Assembly: GCA_024707075.1 (NCBI GenBank) | Contig: JANQAK010000006.1 | Location: 434,001-498,000 of the forward strand | Reading direction: 5' to 3' | From: Afipia sp. | GTDB lineage: Bacteria > Pseudomonadota > Alphaproteobacteria > Rhizobiales > Xanthobacteraceae | DNA: 64,000 bases | Shown: piece by piece, positions 29,658 through 38,729 of the stretch | Layout of the letters: every line of letters begins with the position of its first letter | How positions within the stretch are numbered: position 1 is the stretch's first letter | Program-made: the position numbers and the translations under genes | The notes under the pieces: generated by a model | Seen by the model: only the letters and a program-made list of their open reading frames with translations | The model's database searches: none | Told to the model about the DNA's origin: nothing

Positions 29658-30638
29658 ATGCTGCTGGTGACCGGGGGAGCCGGTTTTATCGGATCGAACG
29701 TCGTCGCCGCTCTCAACGATGCGGGCCGCGCGGACGTGGCTGTGTGCGATTTTCTGGGCTCCGACGGCAAGTGGCGCAATCTCGCCAAGCGGCAGCTCGC
29801 CGATGTCGTTCCGCCCGCCGAACTGATGCCATGGCTGGCTGGCCGCAAGCTCGACGCCATCGTGCATATGGGCGCGATCTCCGAGACCACGGCGACCGAC
29901 GGCGATCTGGTGATCGAAACCAATTTCCGCCTTTCGATGCGGCTGCTCGACTGGTGCACGGCGAATTCCGTTCCGTTCATTTATGCGTCGTCGGCTTCCA
30001 CCTACGGCGATGGCGAGCAGGGATTTCGCGACGATGCGTCGCTCGACGCGCTGAAAACGCTGCGGCCGATGAATCTGTATGGCTGGAGCAAGCATCTTTT
30101 CGACATGGCGGTGGCCGAGCGCGTCGCGCAGGGCGAAAAAATGCCGCCGCAATGGGCCGGGCTGAAATTCTTCAACGTGTTCGGCCCCAACGAGTATCAC
30201 AAGGGCACGATGATGAGCGTGCTGGCCCGTCGCTTCGACGACATCAGGTCCGGCCGCGTGGTGCAGTTGTTCAAGTCGCATCGTGACGGCATCGCCGATG
30301 GCGATCAGCGGCGCGACTTCATCCACGTCGACGACGTGGTGCGCGTGATCCTGTGGCTGCTGGCGACGCGCTCGGTGAACGGCATCTACAATGTCGGCAC
30401 CGGCAAGGCGCGCAGCTTTCGCGACCTGATTCTGGCGGCCTACGGCGCGCTCGGCGCGAAGCCGAATATCGAATATATCGACATGCCGGAACAAATTCGC
30501 GGCAGTTATCAATACTTCACGCAGGCAGAGGTCGATCATCTGCACGGTGCAGGCTACAATGGCGGCTTCACGGCGCTGGAAGATGCCGTAGGCCACTATG
30601 TCAGGGATTTTCTCGACCGGCCCGATCGCTACCGCTGA
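29658..30638 (+). CDS. hldD: ADP-L-glycero-D-manno-heptose 6-epimerase
   Basis: 326 residues of the extended SDR family. Epimerises ADP-D-glycero-D-manno-heptose at C6, the last step before transfer. MLLVTGGAGFIGSNVV is the nucleotide loop, IYASSASTYGDGE carries the catalytic Ser and MNLYGWSKHLFD the Tyr-xxx-Lys pair; FFNVFGPNEYHKGTMMSV is specific for this epimerase. Followed by two 76-base palindromes and then hldE on the same strand. Confidence 0.95.
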   Translation: MLLVTGGAGFIGSNVVAALNDAGRADVAVCDFLGSDGKWRNLAKRQLADVVPPAELMPWLAGRKLDAIVHMGAISETTATDGDLVIETNFRLSMRLLDWCTANSVPFIYASSASTYGDGEQGFRDDASLDALKTLRPMNLYGWSKHLFDMAVAERVAQGEKMPPQWAGLKFFNVFGPNEYHKGTMMSVLARRFDDIRSGRVVQLFKSHRDGIADGDQRRDFIHVDDVVRVILWLLATRSVNGIYNVGTGKARSFRDLILAAYGALGAKPNIEYIDMPEQIRGSYQYFTQAEVDHLHGAGYNGGFTALEDAVGHYVRDFLDRPDRYR

Positions 30639-30653
30639 TCGTGCAACAGGGAT

Positions 30654-30729
30654 CTAGTGGTCTGGTTCTGGCATTCGCATCCCGTTGCAGCGGTCTCTTT
30701 TGCGAATGCCAGAACCAAAAGACCACTAG
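30654..30729. repeat. 76-base palindrome A with CTAG ends
   Basis: Left arm begins CTAGTGGTCT, then GGTTCTGGCATTCGCA; the right arm is its complement but with an added AAA before the terminal block. A 21-base centre separates the arms. It is in the gap between hldD and hldE. Confidence 0.85.
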
Positions 30730-30743
30730 CAATTAATAAATAT

Positions 30744-30819
30744 CTAGTGTCCTTTCGAATCCGACGTTCGCTGCGGAAGGCGCTGCAAAATAAAGCGAAC
30801 GTCCGATTCGGGACACTAG
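30744..30819. repeat. 76-base palindrome B with CTAG ends
   Basis: Left arm CTAGTGTCC-TTT-CGAATCCGACGTTCGCT, right arm complementary except that the TTT is missing and one base differs. Same length and CTAG ends as palindrome A, different inner sequence. It ends 9 bases before the hldE ATG, so in mRNA it could affect translation. Confidence 0.85.
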
Positions 30820-30828
30820 AGCGTTCTC

Positions 30829-32301
30829 ATGTTCGACTTTGACGCGCTGTCGCAAGCGATTGTCCGCCAGACCGTGCTGTGCGTCGGTGACCTGATGCTG
30901 GACGAATTCGTCTATGGCGAGGTCTCGCGCATTTCGCCGGAAGCGCCGGCACCGGTGATCGCCGCACGGCGCAGCGAGATCAATGTCGGCGGCGCGGGCA
31001 ATGTTGCGCGCAATATCGCCTCGCTCGGCGCGAAGTGCATTTTTGTTGGCCTCGTCGGCAACGATACGGCTGGCGAAACGCTGAAGGCGGAACTGGCGAA
31101 GGAAAAACTCATCGAGCCGGTGCTGGTCGTCGATCCGTCGCGCCCGACCACGCGCAAGGTGCGCTTCGTGTCGGAGCATTTCTCGACGCACATGCTGCGG
31201 GCGGACTGGGAGCTGTCGGCTCCGGCATCCGAGGTGATCGAGCGCAGGCTGATCGATGCCGTTGTCGCCGCCTTGCCGCGGGCGGACATTGTTTTGCTGT
31301 CGGACTATGCCAAGGGCGTGCTCACCGCGCGGGTGATCCGCAACATCATCGATGCCGCGCGCAAGCTCGGCAAGCGGGTGATCGTCGATCCGAAAAGCGC
31401 CAATCTTGCGATCTATCGCGGCGCGACGCTGCTGACGCCGAACCGTAAGGAGTTCGCCGAGGCGACGCGGCGGCGCATCCAGTCGGACGCGGACATTGCC
31501 GACGCCTCGGTCGAGGCGCTGCGCACGGCCGATGCCGAAGCGGTGCTGGTCACGCAAAGCGAAGACGGCATGACGCTGGCGCATCGCGATGGCAGCCTGA
31601 TCCACATTCCGGCGCAGCCTGCGAAGGTGCGCGATGTGTCCGGCGCGGGCGATACCGTGGCGGCGGTGCTGGCGGTGACGCTGGCTGCGGGAACGGATTG
31701 GGACACGTCGCTGCGCTGCGCGACGGCCGCCGCCGCTGTGGCCGTCAGCAAGCCCGGCACGGCAACGGTTTCGCTGGCGGAACTACGGCGGAAGATTTTG
31801 CCACATGCTTCGCTCGCTGCGGAAGAGAAGATCGCCTCAAGCGCCGCCGATCTCGATGCGCGTGTCGCCGAGTGGCGCAGGCAGGGGTTGCGCGTCGGCT
31901 TCACCAACGGCTGCTTCGATATTTTGCATCCGGGCCATGTGCGCGTCATCACCCAGGCGCGCGCTGCGTGCGACCGCCTGATCGTCGGCCTCAACAGCGA
32001 TACGTCGGTGCGCCGCCTCAAGGGATCGGAGCGGCCGGTGCAGGACGAGCGCGCCCGCGCCGAAGTGCTTGCGGCGCTCGAAGCGGTCGATCTCGTTGTC
32101 GTCTTCGAACAGGATACGCCGCTCGAACTGATTACCCAGATCAAGCCCAGCGTGCTGGTGAAGGGTGGCGACTACACCCGCGAACAGGTGGTCGGCCACG
32201 AGATCGTCGCCGCCAACGGCGGCGAGGTCGTCCTTGTGGATATTCTGCCGGGTCACAGCACGACGTCGCTGGTCAACCGCGCGCGCGAGAGCAGGGCATG
32301 A
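30829..32301 (+). CDS. hldE: Bifunctional D-glycero-beta-D-manno-heptose-7-phosphate kinase / heptose-1-phosphate adenylyltransferase
   Basis: 490 residues. The N-terminal ribokinase-like half (1-325) has [24 protein letters not shown], the GGAGNVARN block and the anion hole [15 protein letters not shown] near 265. The C-terminal nucleotidyltransferase half has [18 protein letters not shown] near 347 and [18 protein letters not shown] near the end. It thus performs the kinase and ADP-transfer steps around GmhB. The stop overlaps the next ATG as ATGA, coupling it to the O-antigen ligase gene. Confidence 0.97.
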   Translation: MFDFDALSQAIVRQTVLCVGDLMLDEFVYGEVSRISPEAPAPVIAARRSEINVGGAGNVARNIASLGAKCIFVGLVGNDTAGETLKAELAKEKLIEPVLVVDPSRPTTRKVRFVSEHFSTHMLRADWELSAPASEVIERRLIDAVVAALPRADIVLLSDYAKGVLTARVIRNIIDAARKLGKRVIVDPKSANLAIYRGATLLTPNRKEFAEATRRRIQSDADIADASVEALRTADAEAVLVTQSEDGMTLAHRDGSLIHIPAQPAKVRDVSGAGDTVAAVLAVTLAAGTDWDTSLRCATAAAAVAVSKPGTATVSLAELRRKILPHASLAAEEKIASSAADLDARVAEWRRQGLRVGFTNGCFDILHPGHVRVITQARAACDRLIVGLNSDTSVRRLKGSERPVQDERARAEVLAALEAVDLVVVFEQDTPLELITQIKPSVLVKGGDYTREQVVGHEIVAANGGEVVLVDILPGHSTTSLVNRARESRA

Positions 32302-33616
32302 CCGTGAATGCGTCCGACATCGGCGCTCGGGTTTCGCCTTCGATCTGGCGCAACACGGCGGCATGGACCAAGGCGGCGGACATCGCGGTGGTTCTTCTGG
32401 CCATCTCGCTGCCGTGGTCGACTTCGCTTGTCGCGATCTTCGCGGTGGCCTGGCTGCTGTTGCTGATTCCGACCGCTGAACTGCGGGACTTTGCCGAAAC
32501 CCTGAAACGTCCCGTCTGTTTGTTCCCTGTTTTGCTTTTTGCGCTGGCTGTCGTCGGCACGCTTTGGGCGACGGACATTCCGTGGGCGGCGCGGTTGCAG
32601 GGCATCAATCCGGTGGCCAAGCTGTTGGCGATCCCGATTTTGATCCGTCATTTTGAAAAATCGGGACGCGGACTGTGGGTCGGTCTCGGCTTTCTCGCGT
32701 CGTGCACGGTCGTGATGCTGATGTCGTGGTTGATGTTCGTCGATCCCCGGCTTGCTTTCGATCCGACGCGCTCGCTCGGCGTTCCGGTCAAGAACTACAT
32801 CGCGCAGAGTCAGGAGTTCGCGCTTTGCGCCTTCGCCGCCTTTGGGGCGGCCGTCTATTTGTTGAAAGTGGAGCGAAAGCTGTCCGCCGCGTTTCTGGCG
32901 ATCCTTGGCGCGGGCTTTCTCGCCAATATGGTGTTCGTCGCGAGTTCGCGAACCGTGTTCGTCTCCGCATCCCGGTGCTGTTTGTTATTTTTGCCGTCAT
33001 GCATTTCAGCAGCCGGGGAGTCGCACTCACGATGGCTGCCGTGGTTGCCGCGGGCGCAATTGGCTGGATGTCGTCGCCCTATCTGCGCATGCGGACGGGC
33101 ATGATCTTCACCGAGTATCAGAACTATCGCGACACCAACGCCATAACCTCGGTGGGCGAACGGCTGGAATTCTGGCGCAAGTCGATCAAGTTCGTCGAGG
33201 AAGCTCCGCTTGCCGGTCACGGAACGGGATCGACCAAAACCCTGTTCGCACAGGACGCAGTCGGGCAGAGCGGCGTTTCGGCCCAGATCATCGGCAATCC
33301 GCATAACCAGACGCTCAACGTGGCGGTGCAATGGGGCGTTATCGGCGTTCTTGTTCTCTATGCAATGTGGATTGCGCACCTGAAGATGTTTGCGGGCACG
33401 GGACTTGCGGCCTGGATCGGACTGATCGCAGTGGTCGAGAATTTCGTCAGTTCGCTGCTGAATTCTCATTTGTTTGATTTCACCGAGGGCTGGATTTACG
33501 TGCTGGCGGTCGGCATCGCCGGTGGCATGGTCGCGAGGGCCCATGCGGCATCTGCGGTGATTGAAACCAGTCCGCGGATGACCGCGCCGGCGACCGTGCA
33601 TGCAGGGCAGGCGTAG
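32298..33616 (+). pseudogene. waaL: O-antigen ligase (WaaL-like) interrupted by a single-base frameshift
   Basis: Two overlapping frames together give one polytopic ligase. Frame one (from the ATG at 32298) has many membrane helices (DIAVVLLAISLPWSTSLVAIFAVAWLLLL, FPVLLFALAVVG) and ends its sense near VFVASSRTVFV; the second frame resumes at RIPVLFVIFAVMHFSSRGVAL and continues through GHGTGSTKTLF and IIGNPHNQTLNVAVQWG, the Wzy_C ligase motif. The shift is at about 32965-32970; one extra base (for instance GTGCTC for GTCTC) would restore it. Total length 1319 nt plus one gives 439 residues. WaaL joins O-polysaccharide to core; if truly broken, O-antigen attachment would be lost. Confidence 0.8.
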
Positions 33617-33618
33617 CC

Positions 33619-35544
33619 ATGGCTGGTATGTCCCGGATCAGATTGCCGCGCCTGACCTGGCGGAACCTGCTGATTGCCATCCATGATGCGCTGGCCACGG
33701 TTTTCGCCGTGGTCGCGAGCTTCTATCTTCGGTTCGAGGGCAGCGGCTTTATTGAGCGCCTGCCGCTGCTGCTGCGCATTCTGCCGTACTTCGTCATCTT
33801 CAGCGTGATCGTCTGCTACGTCTTCAGGCTGACGACCACCAAGTGGCGATTCATCTCGCTGCCGGATTTCTTCAACATCGTGAAAGCGTCGACGGTGCTG
33901 GCGCTGATGCTGCTGGTGCTGGATTACATTTTCATCGCCCCGAACGTCTATGGCACGTTCTTCTTCGGCAAGACGACGATCATCATCTACTGGTTCCTCC
34001 AGAATTTCGCGCTCGGCGGCTTGCGCGTCGCTTATCGCTATTTCCGCTACACCCGCACACTTAGTCAGGCGCGCGGTCTTGACGCCGCGCCGACGCTGCT
34101 GGTCGGCCGGGCCGCGGATGCAGAGGTGCTGTTGCGCGGCATCGAGAGCGGCGCGGTGAAGCGGACATGGCCGGTCGGCGTGTTGTCGCCGTCGGTATCC
34201 GATCGCGGGCAATCGATCCGCGGCATTCCGGTGCTGGGCGGGATCGACGATCTCGCCGACGTGGTCGATGACTTCTCGCGCCGGGAGCGGCCGATCGAAC
34301 GCCTTGTCATGATGCCTTCGGCGTTCGAGGCCGATGCATCACCTGAATCGGTGCTGACGCGCGCCCGCAAACTTGGTCTCACGGTGAGCCGCCTGCCGTC
34401 GCTGGAAGGCAGCGGCGAGGCTCCGCGGCTGGCGCCGGTGGCGGTCGAAGATCTGCTGCTGCGGCCGAGCGTCAAGATCGACTATCAGCGCCTCGAAACG
34501 TTTGTGAGAGGAAAATCTGTCGTCGTCACGGGAGGCGGCGGATCGATCGGGTCGGAGATATGCGACCGCGTCGTGACGTTTGGCGCATCGCGCCTGCTGA
34601 TCGTGGAGAACGCCGAACCGGCGCTCCACGCCGTGGTGGAAAGCCTGACCACGAAGTTTCCCACGGCTATTATTGAGGGGCGCATCGCCGACATTCGCGA
34701 CCGCGCCCGCATCATGCATCTCCTCGCGGAGTTCAAGCCGGGCATCGTTTTCCATGCCGCAGCGCTCAAGCATGTTCCGATTCTCGAACGGGACTGGGGC
34801 GAGGGCGTCAAGACCAACATCTTCGGCACCGTCAATGTGGCCGACGCCGCCGTGAGCGCGGGCGCGGAAGCGATGGTGATGATTTCCACCGACAAGGCGA
34901 TCGAGCCGGTGTCGATGCTGGGGCTGACCAAGCGTTTCGCGGAGATGTACTGCCAGGCGCTCGACCGCGAGTTGCTGAGCCGGGCGAACGGCAAGACCCC
35001 GATGCGGCTGATCTCCGTCCGCTTTGGCAATGTGCTGGCGTCGAACGGATCGGTGGTGCCGAAATTCAAGGCGCAGATCGAAGCGGGCGGCCCGGTGACG
35101 GTGACGCATCCGGACATGGTTCGCTATTTCATGACCATCCGGGAAGCATGCGACCTCGTGGTGACCGCCGCCACCCATGCGCTTGGTCCCGTTCGCCCCG
35201 ATGTGTCCGTCTATGTGCTGAATATGGGACAGCCGGTGAAGATCGTCGATCTTGCCGAGCGCATCATCCGGCTGTCCGGTTTGCAGCCGGGTTATGACAT
35301 CGAGATCGTGTTTACCGGCGTCCGACCCGGAGAGCGTCTGAACGAAATCCTGTTCGCTCATGAGGAGCCGACGGCGGAAATCGGCATCGCGGGCATTGTC
35401 GCGGCGCGTCCCAACGAGCCGCCGCTCGACACGCTGCAACGATGGCTGTCCACGCTGGACAAAGCTGTCGGGAGCGAACAGCGCAGCGTCATCGTGGGTG
35501 TGTTGAAGGACGCCATCCCCGAATTCAAGAGTGGTGCGGCGTAA
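33619..35544 (+). CDS. Membrane-anchored nucleotide-sugar 4,6-dehydratase (CapD/WbpM/PglF-like)
   Basis: 641 residues. Four N-terminal membrane helices (about 15-140) precede a CoA-binding-like linker and a C-terminal SDR domain. SVVVTGGGGSIGSEICDRV near 300 is the NAD loop; the family's atypical catalytic triad is in VMISTDKAIEPVSMLGLTKR (Thr-Asp-Lys rather than Ser-Tyr-Lys). HAAALKHVPILER and VRFGNVLASNGSVVPKF support the UDP-GlcNAc 4,6-dehydratase / epimerase group. These make 4-keto-6-deoxy sugars for O-antigen or nonulosonic acids. It directly follows the ligase gene, convergent with the WbpL-like gene two bases away. Confidence 0.9.
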   Translation: MAGMSRIRLPRLTWRNLLIAIHDALATVFAVVASFYLRFEGSGFIERLPLLLRILPYFVIFSVIVCYVFRLTTTKWRFISLPDFFNIVKASTVLALMLLVLDYIFIAPNVYGTFFFGKTTIIIYWFLQNFALGGLRVAYRYFRYTRTLSQARGLDAAPTLLVGRAADAEVLLRGIESGAVKRTWPVGVLSPSVSDRGQSIRGIPVLGGIDDLADVVDDFSRRERPIERLVMMPSAFEADASPESVLTRARKLGLTVSRLPSLEGSGEAPRLAPVAVEDLLLRPSVKIDYQRLETFVRGKSVVVTGGGGSIGSEICDRVVTFGASRLLIVENAEPALHAVVESLTTKFPTAIIEGRIADIRDRARIMHLLAEFKPGIVFHAAALKHVPILERDWGEGVKTNIFGTVNVADAAVSAGAEAMVMISTDKAIEPVSMLGLTKRFAEMYCQALDRELLSRANGKTPMRLISVRFGNVLASNGSVVPKFKAQIEAGGPVTVTHPDMVRYFMTIREACDLVVTAATHALGPVRPDVSVYVLNMGQPVKIVDLAERIIRLSGLQPGYDIEIVFTGVRPGERLNEILFAHEEPTAEIGIAGIVAARPNEPPLDTLQRWLSTLDKAVGSEQRSVIVGVLKDAIPEFKSGAA

Positions 35545-35546
35545 GT

Positions 35547-36559
35547 CTACGGAAGCGCTTCCCGCTGCCGCGAGAACCGGCTGAGCACGAGGGCGACCGC
35601 GCCGATGCCGACCGCCAGTGTCATTCCTTCCACATATGGCGATTTCAGCCAGATTGAGGACGCGGCGAGAGCAGCGAGAACGACGTTCAGGATGAAGACT
35701 TCGGTGACGACCTGCATCACGCTGAAGCCGTTCGCGGTCGCCTGCTGGTAGAAATGCGAGCGGTGGGCGACCCAGACCGCTTCGCCCTTCATCAGGCGTT
35801 TCAGAAGTGTGATCGTCGCGTCGGCAAGGTAGTAGAGCGGCAACAGGAATGCAGCGACGAGATGCCCGCTTCCCGCAAGCTGCAGCAGGCACCATCCCAT
35901 CAGCAAGCCGATCGGCAGGCTGCCGACATCGCCGAGAAACAGTTTCGCCACAGGTCTGTTGAACGGTGCGAAACCGATCGCCGCGCCGCAGAGCGCAAGT
36001 GCGGCCAGCGTTGGACCGGGGGGAGCTGTCCATAAAAACCGAACAGCGCCAGCGCCGCGGTCACGGGAACGATCTCCGCGACCGTGATCCAGTCGAGGCC
36101 GTCCATGAAGTTGACGAGATTAACGAACCACAGTCCGCCGATCAGCAGCAGGGCGCGCTCCACCCAGACAGGCAGGATGGAAACAAGGTGGAATTCCGCC
36201 GGAAGAGTCGCCAGAACGACACCGACCGCGATTGCTTGCAGCAGAAGGCGCGGTAGGACAGGCACCGTCCGCAAATCGTCGTAGGCGCCAACGCAGGCCA
36301 GCAGGATCGTTGCGGAAAAGACCGTCAGCAGCACCGGATCAGATGCTGCGCCGAAAAAGTACGCTGATAGAATCACCGACACGATGGTTGCAGCGATCAC
36401 GGCCACACCGCCGCCTTGCGGCGTCGGCACACTGTGCGACGATCGCGCATTCGGCCGCGCCAGCGCATAGCGGACGAGCAGGGGATGCAGCAGGAAAACC
36501 AGCGCCGCGCAGATGACGCATGCTGCCAGCGGGATCGCTATGGTGAGCAAGGGAGTCAT
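35547..36559 (-). pseudogene. WbpL/WecA/MraY-like polyprenyl-phosphate glycosyl-1-phosphate transferase with a frameshift
   Basis: Frame one from ATG 36559 has the hallmarks of the initiating transferase: RPNARSSHSVPTPQGGG, LACVGAYDDLRTVP (Asp pair) and NLVNFMDGLDWITVAE. After FGFYGQLPP it leaves the frame; the other frame then reads CGAAIGFAPFNRPVAKLFLGDVGSLPIG, the last catalytic motif, plus three membrane spans. The break is at a run of six C (coding strand, 36018-36023 on plus as G); seven would give QLPPGPTLAALAL and one 337-residue protein. It would load the first sugar phosphate on undecaprenyl phosphate to start glycan assembly. Confidence 0.82.
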
Positions 36560-36823
36560 GAGGCAACGGCCATCCGGTCAGCGGGTGCAGACTGTGAGTT
36601 TTTTGGGACGCTGCGATGATCCGGCTGATCCTCACAAGGCGCGGCAAGGTGTTTAATCAAACTCATGGAGGGTGACAACGTCCGCAGGGCACCTCTTAAA
36701 TCCGCGACATGCAGCCGGACCACGCGCTGACTGGTAACTGCGGCTTTTTTCAAGGCCGGGAGAGTGCTTTTCACCGGCTCGCCAAAACGCTAGTAAGGCA
36801 ACCGGCCAGTCGGGGAGCGAGCA

Positions 36824-37201
36824 TTGGTTTCTGTTCGGTTGCTTCAGATGTTGCTCGCAGCCTTGCTGCTCAGCGGGTGTACGTTCTTTTTTGATGTGCA
36901 GGATTCCGTTCAGCCGGATCCCGCGCCCGATTCCCAGCAGCAGCGGGTTGTCTTCGCCCAGATCCAAAGAACCATGCAATCGATGAAGCAGGCCGGCAAT
37001 GTGGAAGTCTCCGATGTGGGACCGAACGAGGCGCAATCGGGTCCGGAAAAGTGGACGGCGTGCTCTCGCGCGAGTTTCGGCAACGAGCTTCGTTATTTCA
37101 CGTTTTTTCTGAAGGGTGAAACAGTCTCGAACTGGCGTCCAGCGGTCATCAACGACAAGTGCGAGACGCGTAGTTTCTCGCCGTTTGAGCACGCGAGATA
37201 G
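36824..37201 (+). CDS. Small outer-envelope lipoprotein
   Basis: 125 residues. MVSVRLLQMLLAALLLSGC ends in a lipobox (LLSGC, Cys19), so the protein is likely lipidated. The TTG start at 36824 has GGGGAG eight bases upstream and supplies the basic n-region; an ATG at 36848 would lack charge. The mature part has two Cys (about residues 80 and 114) that may pair. I do not recognise the family. It lies alone between two minus-strand sugar genes. Confidence 0.65.
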   Translation: MVSVRLLQMLLAALLLSGCTFFFDVQDSVQPDPAPDSQQQRVVFAQIQRTMQSMKQAGNVEVSDVGPNEAQSGPEKWTACSRASFGNELRYFTFFLKGETVSNWRPAVINDKCETRSFSPFEHAR

Positions 37202-37235
37202 CTGGCAGTACAAGGCACAGCCGGCCGGCGCCGGA

Positions 37236-38363
37236 TCAGGACGCGCGCTGTAGCTGTTCTTCGTAAAGAGCGACGATTGCCGCGCCGATGCTGTGCGAGG
37301 ACATCTTCTCGACAACGAGTTGCCGGGCTGCCGCGCCATAGCGCTTCCGCAATTCCTGTGATGCGGCGAGTTCACCGATGGCATCGGCCAGCGCCTGCGC
37401 ATCCTCGATCGGCGCCAGCAGGCCGGTCTGGCCGGGGATCACAATCTCCCGGCAGCCAGGCGCGTCGGCGGCAATCAGCGGCCGGCCGCAGGCCGCTGCT
37501 TCAAGCAGACTTTTCGGCAGGCCCTCGCGGTGTGATGGGAGGGCGGCGATATGGCAGCGGCGCCAGAGCGTGGCGATGTCTTCGACGTGGCCCAGCCATG
37601 TAATGCCGGGTTCGCTGTTCCATCGCTGTGCTTCTTCAAGCCTGACGGAATCGGGATTGGCGGGATCGGGATCGCCCGCGATGAGCAACTGGACCTCGAC
37701 GTTTCGCGCCCGCAACAGCCGATGTGCTGCGACGAGCGTGCGAATGCCTTTTGCGGTCAGCAATCGTCCTGCAAAGCCCACGGTAATCGGACCATCAGGC
37801 TCGGGCATTGGCGTCAGTTTGTCCGTATCGACGCCTGACCCTGGAATGCGGACGAGGTGGCGCGGGTTAATACCGACTGTCTCGAGGGCGGCGCGGTCGT
37901 CGGGATTTTGGACGAGAAAGACCGCGTGATTGCGGTTGAGCAGGAATCGCAGTGCGATCGCGATGACCAGTCGCAGGAAGAGCGCCTTGGCCGTTGTCGA
38001 AGTGAACGCATAGCCCAGGCCCGTCATCGCGTTGACCTGGGGCGTCGCCATGCCCAGAGACGAAATTCCGCCCAGCACGCAAATCTGCATGCCGACATGA
38101 TGCACGATGGCAGGCGAGAGCCCGCGCTTGATCTGACGGAGCGCGAGAATGGTGGAGATCGCGCCGAACGGCGACAGGCCGCCGCGCCGGAACGGCATGG
38201 CGTGCACCGTGAAGCCTTCGGCGCGAATGGCCTCGGCATTCGATCCGACGGAGGTCGCGACATGAACATCGAAACCTGCATCGCGCGCAGCGCGGGCCAT
38301 CGGAAGACGATGGGACAGAAAGGCCCGGTCTTCGGTCACGACGTAAAGAAGGATTTGTTTCAC
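37236..38363 (-). CDS. Glycosyltransferase, GT4 family (GT-B fold)
   Basis: 375 residues from a GTG at 38363. KQILLYVVTEDRAFLSHRLPMARAAR is the usual N-terminal domain start. In the nucleotide-sugar-binding half, PITVGFAGRLLTAKGIRTLVAAH and ALPSHREGLPKSLLEAAACGRPLIA (the EX7E motif region) are typical for GT4. A longer frame to a TTG at 38438 exists. The upstream gap (38364-38729) is shared with the regulator promoter, so the two may be divergently transcribed. Sugar specificity unknown. Confidence 0.88.
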   Translation of the reverse strand: MKQILLYVVTEDRAFLSHRLPMARAARDAGFDVHVATSVGSNAEAIRAEGFTVHAMPFRRGGLSPFGAISTILALRQIKRGLSPAIVHHVGMQICVLGGISSLGMATPQVNAMTGLGYAFTSTTAKALFLRLVIAIALRFLLNRNHAVFLVQNPDDRAALETVGINPRHLVRIPGSGVDTDKLTPMPEPDGPITVGFAGRLLTAKGIRTLVAAHRLLRARNVEVQLLIAGDPDPANPDSVRLEEAQRWNSEPGITWLGHVEDIATLWRRCHIAALPSHREGLPKSLLEAAACGRPLIAADAPGCREIVIPGQTGLLAPIEDAQALADAIGELAASQELRKRYGAAARQLVVEKMSSHSIGAAIVALYEEQLQRAS

Positions 38364-38652
38364 GCAATCGCTTGGATAGGCGGGAGGATGATCGCTGTTA
38401 ACCTTCGGTGTTGTAGTCGTGAAACCGGCAAAATACAAAGCCGTTGCGTCTGGATATTACCCGGTTCGCTGGTGATCTGAATCAACGCAATCTGCGCATC
38501 TGCAACTTTTCGTTGCTGGAGAGTTCACGTTTGCTGACATCATCGGTTGTTATGGAGCGATCATATCTATCGGCGCGGGAGGTTTTGAAAATCTTGGCAG
38601 GCTATTGAATATCTAATCCTTATTAAGTGAAATAAAATCAATCACTTGATGC

Positions 38653-38695
38653 GTTCACGCCGTGAACGTTTTCTCTTGACGTTCACGCCGTGAAC
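38653..38695. promoter_or_regulatory. Twin 15-bp palindromic operator
   Basis: The perfect palindrome-like site GTTCACGCCGTGAAC occurs at 38653-38667 and again, identical, at 38681-38695, 28 bases start to start. Arms are GTTCACG and CGTGAAC around one central C. The second copy lies between the -35 and -10 of the predicted promoter, the place for a repressor. The protein that binds is unknown; the adjacent winged-helix gene is the first candidate. Confidence 0.85.
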
Positions 38696-38705
38696 AAAGT
38701 AGAAG
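38676..38705 (+). promoter_or_regulatory. Predicted sigma-70 type promoter of the glycan operon
   Basis: TTGACG (38676-38681) is a good -35 element; 17-18 bases on lies the weak -10 GTAGAA/TAGAAG (38699-38705). Its spacer is almost entirely the second operator palindrome. Transcription would start about 20 bases before the regulator gene. Confidence 0.55.
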
Positions 38706-38729
38706 CAGACAACCAAGAAGCCATTCCGG

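Noticed and set aside
34339-36033. 564-codon minus-strand frame opposite the dehydratase gene
   Set aside because: Antisense shadow that runs through two genes on different strands.
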